The translations under genes were made by a program, and so were the position numbers. From Ettlia oleoabundans (Eukaryota > Chlorophyta > Chlorophyceae > Chlamydomonadales): a stretch of DNA of 32,787 nt. Positions 1 to 9,500 of the stretch are shown one piece after another. The stretch covers positions 6,859-39,645 of the forward strand of contig JAAMXP010000846.1 in the NCBI GenBank assembly GCA_019693395.1, in the 5' to 3' direction. Each line of letters opens with the position of its first letter. The stretch's first letter is position 1. The notes beneath the pieces were generated by a model, which saw nothing but the letters and a program-made list of their open reading frames with translations, had not been told where the DNA came from and made no database searches.

Positions 1-178
1 GGGCAGGCGGCGGCAGTGAGGTCTGTGCGGAGGCAGGTCGAGATGGTGTTTAGGTATAACTGCTCTTTCATTCAATACAAGCACCCTTGAATTGGAAATG
101 AGACAACAGGGCGTCATCGCAGGGTTTCTTGACATCATCTCTCCCTGTGCACTCCCCCGCCTGTGTGCGAGTTTGCAG

Positions 179-1399
179 GTGGATGTGCAGGCAGTTGTTG
201 TGGCGTACAAGGAGCTGCTGTTGCGGTATGAGGCCTTGTCTCGCACATTGCAGCAGCAGCTGGGGGTGCCTGGCGTGGCAGGCAACGCTGTGACCCACCG
301 CTCCAAGCATGAGCAGCAGCAGCACGGCTTTGGTAGCATTGTGTTGTCCGAGCCAGAGGCGGGCGCATACCAGGGAAGCGGCAGCACCTACAGCGACCCT
401 ATGGCCGTTGCTGCAGGCTCAGGTGGCCATGGCCTAGGTTCAGGATCAGAGGATGTCTGCCTCACAGCCACAGGCAGATGGTCTCCAGGCGGCATTCTGC
501 ATCGCATAGCAAGCAGCAAGGCACGCCTGAACCCAGTGGAACTCAAGGATGGCAGAACAGCGGCAGCAGGCACAGTAACACAGCAAGGCCAGCAGCATGG
601 GGAGTCTGGCCGGCTGTCACGCAGCATTGCCCGCCTGAGCCCAACCAAGCAGTCGGGTCAGCAGGCTTTCTTCTCTGCCATTTTTGGCAGCAGCAGTTCC
701 GCGGCCAGCAGTGCAAGGATTCTGCCAGCAGGAAAGCAGGAACAGCAGCAGCATTGGCAGCAGAAACAAGAGTCGCTGCGGGCACATGAGCAGGAGGTGC
801 AAGCGGCGGCTTGTCAGGTGGCCTTGGCGCTGCCCCAGCAGGCTGATGCAGAGTCGGTGACATTGCAGCTCAACAGTAGCAGCGAGGCAGGTGAAACCCC
901 TTTCACTCATCGTCCGCATGAGCAGTATCCCGCTGCCTGGGCTGATGCAAGCCCAGGGTTGAGGCTGATGGAGGAGGCACCCCAGCTTTCCCTGGACGCT
1001 GACTCCGCGGCAGCAGCTTCACATATAGATGGCATAACGGAGCAAGCCGAACAAGCCACGGTGCTCAACCAACCTGAGCTGCCGCCCGCTTCTGCCGGGG
1101 TGGTTCCCGCAGCCTCAAGCGCGGCTGGTTGGGAAATCACATCAGCAACAGCAGGGCAAGGCGATCAGGCTGGGCCCCGCGCAGCAGCTGCACCTGCCCA
1201 TCTGCACCTCACTCCCCTGGGGGAGGTATCAGAGCTACAGCCGGCTGCACACTCCGCGGAACTGGTCGTGCCTAGGCAGCAGCAGCAGGAGCAGCAGCAA
1301 GAAGGCCCTGAGGTGGCTGACGCGCCGGCTGATGGCACCGCTGTTGGTCTTTGTGCCGTTGGGGAAGAAGCAACAGCTAGCCAGCCAGCTGCTCTGTAG
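179..1399 (+). CDS. C-terminal exon of an unrecognised Gln/Ala/Ser-rich protein (partial)
   Basis: I do not recognise this protein. The exon starts at 179, after a pyrimidine-rich tract ending in a TTTGCAG acceptor (AG at 177-178), and stays open for 406 codons to a TAG at 1397-1399. The first ~30 residues (VDVQAVVVAYKELLLRYEAL...) look like a short amphipathic or coiled-coil helix. The rest is low complexity with many CAG-coded Gln runs, Ala and Ser, and one basic Ser-rich patch (SRSIARLSPTK). No catalytic motif, signal peptide or membrane segment is visible. Upstream exons lie outside the window; bases 1-33 may hold the end of the previous exon (CAG|GTCGAG). An open frame of this length in GC-rich DNA is weak evidence alone, but the acceptor and the helix-like start support it. 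It is convergent with the PEBP gene. Confidence 0.5.
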   Translation: MDVQAVVVAYKELLLRYEALSRTLQQQLGVPGVAGNAVTHRSKHEQQQHGFGSIVLSEPEAGAYQGSGSTYSDPMAVAAGSGGHGLGSGSEDVCLTATGRWSPGGILHRIASSKARLNPVELKDGRTAAAGTVTQQGQQHGESGRLSRSIARLSPTKQSGQQAFFSAIFGSSSSAASSARILPAGKQEQQQHWQQKQESLRAHEQEVQAAACQVALALPQQADAESVTLQLNSSSEAGETPFTHRPHEQYPAAWADASPGLRLMEEAPQLSLDADSAAAASHIDGITEQAEQATVLNQPELPPASAGVVPAASSAAGWEITSATAGQGDQAGPRAAAAPAHLHLTPLGEVSELQPAAHSAELVVPRQQQQEQQQEGPEVADAPADGTAVGLCAVGEEATASQPAAL

Positions 1400-1759
1400 T
1401 CAGGTGGAGGCAGAGCCCCTGCATCTGCGCCTCCCATCTCTTGTGCTTTGCTTTGCTTGCGCGCATCATTGAAGGTACAATCAATCGTCCTGTATGATGT
1501 CCTCTTGATCTCGTGCATACGTTTTGATGCATATTAAGCTGCATCAACCCATTGTTTGTACAGGAAGGCTGGCTGGGTGGTTGAGAAGCAAGCGGGCAGG
1601 CAGTTGTACGGCTTCAAGCACTCAGTAAGTTGCTAAGGCGTAATGGAGGCAAGACAGCTTTCCGTGCACGTTACCACAGATGGGTAGCAAGTGCAACAGT
1701 CCCAAGCAGGGAGCTTCAAACTTTTTACTACGTCTTGGTTGGACAGCCAACCCTTGCCA
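1400..1759. other. Convergent 3' UTR region between gene 1 and the PEBP gene
   Basis: These 360 bp lie between two stop codons facing each other. No family-like reading frame is visible. I did not find the chlorophyte TGTAA poly(A) signal on either strand here, so the mRNA ends are not placed. Confidence 0.4.
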
Positions 1760-3140
1760 TCACTTGTGGCTGTTGAACCACCTCACGGCAATCTGCAGGG
1801 GATATAGATTTGCAGGGCTGTGGGGAGAGGGTTGTGATGGCATTTTGTATGACGCCTGAAAAACAAAATACCTCTTGGGGTCCGGCACGGCTCCCATGCG
1901 TAGCAGAAAGAAACCACCACAGCACATTTCCTTCCATGCAGCTGCCCTCACCGGGTCGCCCAGGTTGTGGGCTGATGCCCATTTACGCACTGCAACACAA
2001 CAGCCATATATGCTTGTAATCAGTTTGTGGGCGCCAATTCCACGAGGGGGTGAACAGGTCTGAGGAATGCCTGCATGGTGCACTACTGAGCTCCCACTGG
2101 TGCACTAGGGGGCAGCAATATCACGCAATGAGAATGATTGCCAGGCGTACTGGATTGTCAGCAGCGCACGAAATGCATAGAACTTGCCTTTAAAGTTTGC
2201 CCTCTTGGTCCTGTCGCCAGCACAGGGGTCATCCACCTGCACACAAACAGGCAAGGGTGTTTTCATGCCAGTGCAGTGGTATGCCTATGCCTTTTCCTGC
2301 GACGCCCATTTTAGAGCAACAAAAATGTGCTGGAACGATTTACCTGGAGAGGCTCCTGGTTAGGCTGCTGGTAGAGCAGGAAGATGTAGCGGTGGGTGCC
2401 GATTGGGGGGTTGGGTCCCATCCAGCTGGTGACCTGCACCGCGGCAGGCAGGTCAGGCAGAACATCAGCAGGGAGGAGATGGGTTGCAAGTGTTCGGCAA
2501 GTTCGGCCTCAAAGGTGCCTAGCCCCTAGTTTGAACTTGCACTTGCCCTTGCATTCGCGCTTGCATTCGCACTTGCCCTGGCACATGCCGTCGCAATCTC
2601 GCTTTTCCCAGCTCAACTCGCCTCATTCCCCTGGCTTGCAGCACCGCCTGATGGAATGTTTGTGACCACCCAGTGCAACCACTCCGCACGACCTGGGTTG
2701 GTTGGGTCTGGTGCATCGGGATCGGTGCAGACCAGCGCAAACAGGGCCCCCTCACTGCCGCCCTCAACGCGCGCAGTTGGAGTGCTGGCGGCATCGTCTG
2801 GTGCAATGGTCACGCCATTCTGCAAAAGGGCCCAAAACACCAGCTGCCCACTTGGTTGCAACCTTTGGTTGCATACCCGCAGGAATAATAGGCTGTGGGT
2901 TGCAAGGTCAGTTGGGCAGGACAACGCTGCGGGTGCTTAACAAGATGCCGTTGGCCAAAGGCAGCAGCAGGATACTTGGGGTGGTCCCACAGCGGAACCC
3001 ACCTGCACTTGCTTGCCACCAAAAGACACCTCTATCTCTGCATGGCTGACCGTTGACACACGATCAATGACATCAGGAATGATGCGTGACTCATCAAGAG
3101 CACCCCTGCAACGGAGGCGCCCAGACGTGGTGAGTGACAT
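1760..3140 (-). CDS. PEBP-family protein (phosphatidylethanolamine-binding; FT/TFL1/MFT superfamily)
   Basis: Exons on the minus strand: 3140-2976, 2819-2622, 2433-2344, 2236-2188, 1989-1760 (about 243 aa, all phases consistent). The family ligand-site motifs are present: DPDAP (residues 88-92), WLHW (102-105) and GTHR (133-136) followed by YIFLLYQQ. The C-terminal part ANFKVRKWASAHNLGDPV matches the conserved PEBP helix. The residue corresponding to FT Tyr85/TFL1 His88 is Trp (102), as in the MFT-type proteins of plants. PEBP proteins bind phospholipids or anions and act as scaffolds or regulators; in land plants they control flowering and germination, but the algal role is unknown. Two introns (2621-2434, 2187-1990) need GC donors, GAG|GCGAGT and AAG|GCAAGT. 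The C-terminal tail after residue ~185 is longer than usual and may contain another intron (donor-like GTGAGG after GGCGACCCG). The first ATG in the frame was chosen; an upstream exon cannot be excluded. Confidence 0.85.
2536..2583. repeat. 12-bp tandem repeat inside a PEBP intron
   Basis: Four degenerate copies of a 12-mer of the form CTTGCATTCGCR start at 2536, 2548, 2560 and 2572. The array lies wholly within the intron between PEBP exons 2 and 3. Confidence 0.75.
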
Positions 3141-5556
3141 TACAGCAGCATGGCCAACAAGGCGCTAGCTGCAATGATCGCCGCCACACTGTAGAAATGT
3201 AGTGCTCTTGCACACATGTCTATGACAGGCGAGTGAGTCCACCACGAGCTCCGCTCAGGATGAGCCGCAGGGTTTCGATGGTCAGTGTTCGGACAGATCA
3301 AGCCCACGAGCCTTACACTCTAAAAAGACGGGCCTTGGAGCTAAAATAGTGGAAACGATAAGTGAGTGAGGACCCCCTCTGTACCTTCCATACAGGACTT
3401 TCCACCCCGTTATACAAGAGTCCGAGATAAATTGTTAGCTGTGTCAGCTCCGTCCGGCGCGTTCGAAAGTTGGCAACGTTTGCAAGCAATTGAAACTGCA
3501 AAAAATCAGCCCGGGGTAAGAGTAGACCTCCCCCCCTTGCTCACTGTACGGTAAAGAGAGAAATGTAACGCGAACCGTGTCGCCGCTGGTGACTCCCTTC
3601 TCGCGCGGTTTAGCGCATCAGAATCCCCCTGCGCGGAAGTCGTGGATTTGGGGGGGACCGCCGGCGGTAAGGCCATCCTCCAGCTAGCAAGCGTCATATC
3701 GTGACTGCAGCTTGTCGGAGGACCGAGCCGCCCGGTGGGACCGCGCAACAGCGGACGCAAAAGGTAGAACAGAGAAGAGCAAGCGCAACGCGCCCAATCG
3801 CGGCAGGCAGCGCGAGGTCGCCGCCGCAGCGGCAGCCGCCGTCCCGGACCCCAATGTGTTGGCTGCGTCTCAGGTAGCTGACCGACCTCAAAAGTGGGCG
3901 GTGGTATGTCGGAAGTTTTAATGGCCGGCTCACGAGGCATGCGTAGTGCGAATCGCAGAGTTAGGTTGCCAGCAAAGCTATCACCGCCCTGCGCACTCCC
4001 ACAGGGAGCCCATGGGGATTTGCCAGCAGCAGCTTCGCCTGGCATTCAGCAGGACAGATTCTGGCAAAAGAAGTGGGAGGACAAGTGCGCGGCACACACA
4101 TCATAGCAGCAAGCAGGGCAACTTGCCAAGGTGCGACGGCGGCAGCGGCAGCGGTTAGGAAAGCGGCCCCCTGGCCCGAACAGACCTTTGACCTGGGACG
4201 ACAGATTCGGAAATGATTGTCTAATCATCTACCGCCTGATAAATCGCTGGTTGTGTGCCACACAGTCGGGAACGCAGAAATTATCACCAGAACGCTTGAG
4301 CTTCATATCACCAGCTGCTGCCATCGCCGCCACCTTCAGCAGGCGGTGGTCTATTGTGCGGCTTCCCGACTGAAGAGGGATGTGAATGCGTTGTTTGAAC
4401 GTCAATTGGTTTACATCGCAGTACAAATAACCGATAGTATTGGTCGGGAATGGGGTGGCAGAACTGGTTCCACCCCACATATAGCGGACGACGGATTTGG
4501 TCGAGACACCGCCCGGCTCCCGCGGCAAACCGCTCGGGACGACCTCCAAATCGCGAAAAAGGGCAGAACGGGCGCCGCGCGAGCCACTACGGGATCTGTT
4601 AATGCGGATTGCGTCGCGGGCGCCGCATGCTTTGCGGCTCCGAAGCGCTAATTGTGTTGGTGCGGTGCGGAAGTTTGATTTTGTGGAACCGGAACGACGT
4701 TTCTTTGCTGTCGCTGGGGCGCAGCATGAGCGTGGGGGGCCCCGCCAGCTCTGCCGCCATCCAGTCTGCCTGCCCATGCAAACTCACCCTGCATGGATCA
4801 TCTACGGCACCTCTGGCGACCGGCTCCGGCCAGTGGCTGATATTCAGTGAAGACGCCATGCATTTGGCTGCAACCAGCTCACTTGCACGTCAAAGTGCAG
4901 CGCTGAGTGCCTCACTAGGCAAGAGCAGAGGTGGCGGTGGCGCTCGTGAAAGTGGCACCCGCTCGCCAGAACTGTTTCCAACATTTGCCTTTGCTACTCC
5001 TCCGCCTGATCACATGCTTCTGCTCATTCTGTGGAGCATATTCGTGGAAAATATAGGGTTGCCAGCAACGAGGCTGGTTCCTGGGAACGGGCTTCACTTG
5101 CCAGGCGGCGGTGGCGGCAAGGCACTGGCAGGGCACCGAGGCCTCCACCCACCGCTCCACGCTTTCAACGCATGGTTGACCTTTCATCAACAGAACCACG
5201 CAGCACCTGCGCACGGATAATCGACGACAAGAAAGGGTGGCAACCCTGGTTCTTCCTCCGTGGGCCCCGCGACCCGCCCCGGGCCCATCCGCGGGCCTCG
5301 CAGGCCCCGACCCGCTTTTGGCCCTTGCGCATCCTCGAAAGGCCGACAATCCAGCCGCATCCGGTGAGGACGACGTCCAGCAGTTGGCGTGGTTCTCCGT
5401 TCTGTCCCCCGTTCCCCCGCGGCGGCTTGCGCTTCATATTAATGGGCACATACTTGCTTGCACTGACAAGGCGTTCACGCGTCTTCTATGCACCGACACC
5501 TCTTTGGCACTGCTGCAGCTGAACTGGCGCCTGAGGCACAGCGCAGCACGGCCCTT

Positions 5557-5645
5557 GGGGTGGGAATCCGCCCGTAGGGTGGGAGTCTGCCCTTAGGGGT
5601 GGAGGACAGGCTGGTTTTAGGGGGGGGTGGGGACGTCCGCCCTTA
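5557..5645. repeat. Degenerate G-rich tandem repeat (units ending TTAGGG-like)
   Basis: Four imperfect units of about 19-26 bp occur at 5557-5576, 5577-5595, 5596-5619 and 5620-5645. Each starts with a run of 3-8 G and ends in GTA or TTA, so the junctions read (T)TAGGG. One unit begins TTTTAGGGG. The plus strand has many G-runs. Confidence 0.6.
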
Positions 5646-6165
5646 GGGTTTTGAAACGTGTCTTTCTTATGGGCACAATCATCACAAGTTAGCTCCCGCC
5701 TTATCTCACCATTGCAGCACGGTTGTTGGCCACAACGGAACCGCTGCACCATTGAAACAACAATGCATGCTAAGTTCCCTCATGCCATATTATATCTGTG
5801 TGCATGCGCCTTCGATGCAATGCCCCATTAACATCCACCAATAAGTGCACTCGGCGGACAACCTGTATGTAAAAGGGCCGCTGGCCACGCGCAAGCATTC
5901 ACCCACGCTGGTGCCAGACATGCACAGCGCTCCTCTCCTCCACGCGTTCAAGCGTCAAACATTGACAACGTTCCAGAACTTGTCGGTGCTGCATCAAATC
6001 ATTTCATACACGACAATCAATAACCGGAAACATTCGCTGGCGCTGCCACTGCCACTGCCGCCACCACTGCAGCGCTGCCTGCAACGCTGCTTCAGGACAG
6101 CGCGGCAACCCCACCGACGCGCAGGCAGCCTGAGGCCCGCGGCCGGAGCGAGGGGTAAGGCGCGA

Positions 6166-6178
6166 GGTGCGAAGCACC
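6166..6178. repeat. GC-rich hairpin (GGTGC-GAA-GCACC)
   Basis: A perfect 5-bp stem with a 3-nt loop, embedded in a dense run of CGAG/CGAAG words (about 6140-6220) like the short palindromic GC-clusters seen in chlorophyte organelle and nuclear spacers. No function is inferred. Confidence 0.45.
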
Positions 6179-6461
6179 GAGCGCCGCCGAGTGAGGCAGC
6201 GAGCCGAAGGCGGACGGGGCGAACGGGGCGACTGCCCGGTCTTCACCGCCAACGATTTCCTTGGGGGGGTCCTCCCAAGTCAACATCGGGCGAGTCGGCA
6301 GGGTTTCAGGCCGGCGGTATCTTTCTTCTTCCAGCTGGCGGAGCCGCGGCGCGGCGGCGCAGCGGCGACAGCGGCTTGAGCGGCTCACTGCTTCAACCAC
6401 ACTTTTGGGGCCACACCTTTGCATGAGCGCCCTCTAATTATGGCTCCCTAAATGAAGGCCC

Positions 6462-6466
6462 TTACA
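6462..6466 (-). terminator. Poly(A) signal TGTAA for the dynein-tail gene
   Basis: TTACA on the plus strand is TGTAA on the minus strand, about 60 nt past the in-frame TGA at 6527-6525 of the last recognised dynein-tail exon. TGTAA is the canonical chlorophyte poly(A) signal, so this supports an mRNA that ends here. Confidence 0.5.
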
Positions 6467-6524
6467 AGACAGGTAAATAATGCAACAAAGTTCCACTGGC
6501 AATCTTGTGGTCTCCGCCGGCAGG

Positions 6525-9500
6525 TCAAACCCACAGGTCACGAAGCCTGGCTGGCACCCTATCTATAGCCAACACAAACTCTTCCCAGAGAACTGGCAAG
6601 CGGTCGATCTGCTCAAGCTCCTCGTCAGACACTCCCGTCTGCAGGTCCGGCATAGTTGTGTGCGGGCAGGCAGGGGTCAAAGCAGGTGAAAAGCAGGAAA
6701 TGCCCGATCTGCGGAGCAGTGGCTCGAGCACTTGAGGAGGCTCAGGATTCTTCTCACAACAACTGTGGAGCACAGCAGGCGCCAATAAAATCGCCGGATT
6801 ATGAGGCGCCGGAGGTCAAACCAACACCAAGCCCTGCTAAATTGCCCCACCTGCATGTTGATGAGTGCGTCGTACTTGTCCTGGCAGTCGGCGATGCGCT
6901 GGTGCAGCTCCTGCCGCTCCCCCTCCAGCCGCCCATGTAGCGCCTCCAGCCTCTCAAACGCCTGCCTGTGCATCTCCTCATTTACAGCACACCGCACTTC
7001 TGTGGCCACCTCCACTTGCACATGCTCTGCCGGCACTGGGTCCTCCGCCTCCTGCACTCCTCCCCCTCCTGCCGCCGCTTTCTGCATGGCTCCCTGACCT
7101 GCCTCTTGCACAGCTTCCTGTCCGCCCTTCTCCTCCTGCATCCCTTGCATCTCTTCTTGCTTGCTTAACTGCTGCTTGCTCTCATTCGCTGGACGTGCAG
7201 CTGCGTGTCCTGTAAGCTCTGCAATGTGCTGCTCCAGCTCCTCGTGCAGGGCGTTGAGCTGGCGTGACGCCATGCTGGCCAACAGCCCTGAGAAGGCCGC
7301 CACCCAGCTGTCACATAGCATCACCAGCTGATGCTTAAATGTAGAGGCGTTGAGGTGCAGCCAGCGCACCTTTAAGGTGCTGTCCTCTGAGAGGACCTGC
7401 ATCACAACAATGAGGCCTTGCCTCCAGGCTTCACATCTAGGCGCTTTGTCTGTAAGCTACTTGCCCCACTGGCTGTGCTCAGGTACGGTGAACATTGACC
7501 CCTTCGTTCATACACCACCCGCAGCACCACAACACCGCCGCACCTCCTCCTTCAGGTCCTGGTACTTTTGTATGTCGGCCAGGAAGGACGTGACGGGCTT
7601 GTTGGCACGCTCATACCGCTTCATGTAGGCTGCACAGTCTGTCTGCCACAACGACACCATATACTTCCTCTCGTGGAAGGTCAGCACCTGCATTAACCCA
7701 AGGAAGAGATGCAGCACAATGACAGTGATACACAGAGCACACGCAGCCTTTTTGTACAAGGGCTCCAAGGGTTCAACGGCAACAACACACCCACCATGCA
7801 AACCAGACAGCAGGGCTCAGCTATCTGGGCCAACCACCATGACGATTGGCCCAACAGCCATCGCCCTACCTGTTGCACCCTCTCCACGATGCTGCTAATG
7901 CCTCGCGTGATGGCATGCATCTGCTTGGTCACTGCCTCCTCATTCTTTCCAACCACCTCCATAAAGGACGGCGGCACCTTTGCCTCCCTGTACATAGGGC
8001 AGCATCTGATAAACCACTGCACAGATGCGCATGAAGATCGCGGTGACCCGCAGAGCACCACAGCCTGCCCAGCTTATGAGAGACCGGGCAACAATAGCTG
8101 AGGCAATCGGTGCTGAAGAGTAAACCGGCCTCCTTTACCCACCTGAGGCACCCTGGCAGAGGCCCTGACGCTGAGCAGCCGGTCAAAACCTCGGGCAGCA
8201 GCCTAGGCAGAGCGTCCAGCGCTGCTATCGTAGACTTGCTAGTGTTGTGCACAGTGTCAAACAGGTGCTGCAGCGTGGGCTGCAGCTCCACCCTGCAGGC
8301 CAGAGATAACGTCTACCTGGCACAATGCGAGGATACCTACCATCCAGGCAGGGAAAAGCAAGACGCTGGTATACTGCAGACCATTGAGGCGTCTCCCACA
8401 TTTATTGATTGGTTGAGGGTGCAAGCCAAGCCAGAGCAGCAGCTGTGGGCCTTCACTTGCCTGCCATTTGTGTCCAAAATGATGCTGAGCACAAACACTG
8501 GTGGCATTTCCATGGCTTTTTGGTCCCCCTGCAGCACCTGCGCCACCTCATGCAGGCTGCGCCGCACGCAGCAAGTCAGAGCCTCCAGCAGCTGCGCATC
8601 AGAGCGCTGCAGGAAGGCCAGCCATTCCCTCTGCACATCCTCACTGTCTGCCTCAAAGCGACGGTACAGGCTGATCAGGGAGGCGCATAGGTGGCTGTAC
8701 GCATCCTGCATCTTCGCGCAAACAGCGACCTGCAAGCATGAGCAGAAGATACCCACATCGACAGTCAAGGTCCATTGACTTAGCGGGCGCTCACACATTC
8801 AACAGCGTAACTTGTAAGCAAGGCCGATTGAAGTAATGAGCTGGCTTGCAGTACTGCATAAATCACACCTGGTGCGCTGCCTGGTGCTGCTCATAGCCAG
8901 GCAGATCGTACAGCCTCTTGCGCTCCATGCGCACTAGCAGCGCCTCCCTAAACAGCGTGCAGGTAGCAGCCACCGCAGCGCTGGCGGTCTTGAGCTCAGC
9001 CACCGTTACAGCCACCTGCTTGCAGCAGCGCAGCGCATCCTTGTGGAAAAAAACCGTCTGGCGGTGCGGCGAGCCCCAGGTGAGCTTGTTAATGCCGGGC
9101 AGCACGCGGCGGTCCAGGAACCTGCATGCCGAAGGGTACGCAGTATGCCTTAGGAGAGCCAAATCGCTATCTAGTCTCCAAGGAGCACAGGATGCTAGCA
9201 GGAATAGCCCCTCCATGTCGCACCTGATGCGGTCCTTGCACAGACGCCGCTCCTCGGCTGACAAGCTGCTCAACACCGCATTGTAACAGCGAGAAACCTG
9301 CACTGAGCCGTTCCATGCTGCAAGGAGCAGGTGCCGCTCGGATAGCAGGTCTGCCGTCGCCAACGGCACTCCCAAGCGCTGCCGCTCAAACAAATATCCC
9401 TCCTCCAGTGCCCGGTGTAGCGGCCAGGAGATGTTGACGTGCAGAAGCCCGCCAGTTGCCTTGTCCTGGTAAAAAAGGTTGTCCTGTAGGTGGCTGGCAA

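Larger units (their letters stand above)
3141..6461. other. 3.3-kb region with no supportable gene
   Basis: The longest open frames (4609-5220 plus, 4229-4777 minus, 3506-4045 minus) overlap each other on opposite strands. None shows a recognisable family, splice structure or TGTAA signal. The DNA mixes AT-richer parts (near 3300-3560 and 4200-4450) with very GC-rich, palindromic stretches (near 6110-6380). It should contain the promoter of the PEBP gene at its left end. If the dynein gene upstream continued, its linker exons would be expected here; I searched the minus-strand frames for linker-like sequence and saw none. Confidence 0.5.

Noticed and set aside
478..919. Several overlapping frames on both strands inside gene 1
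   Set aside because: Shadows of the Gln-rich coding exon caused by CAG/CTG repeats.
2613..2924. PEBP exon 2 extended to a start codon at 2924
   Set aside because: The first ~35 residues of that frame are intron sequence; a clear acceptor (TTTTGCAG) at 2821-2820 and a matching first exon upstream explain the gene better.
3506..4045. 179-codon minus-strand frame
   Set aside because: Composition (many Arg, Pro, Cys without pattern) is typical of an out-of-frame reading; it does not resemble a dynein linker, which was the reason to look.
4609..5220. 203-codon plus-strand open frame in the gene-poor block
   Set aside because: No family similarity, no splice or poly(A) support, and overlapping open frames on the other strand; GC-rich DNA gives such frames by chance.
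6801..7215. Plus-strand Leu/Pro/Ser-rich frames opposite dynein exon 10
   Set aside because: Antisense shadows of the Glu/Gln-rich insertion; the minus strand carries the conserved dynein tail.
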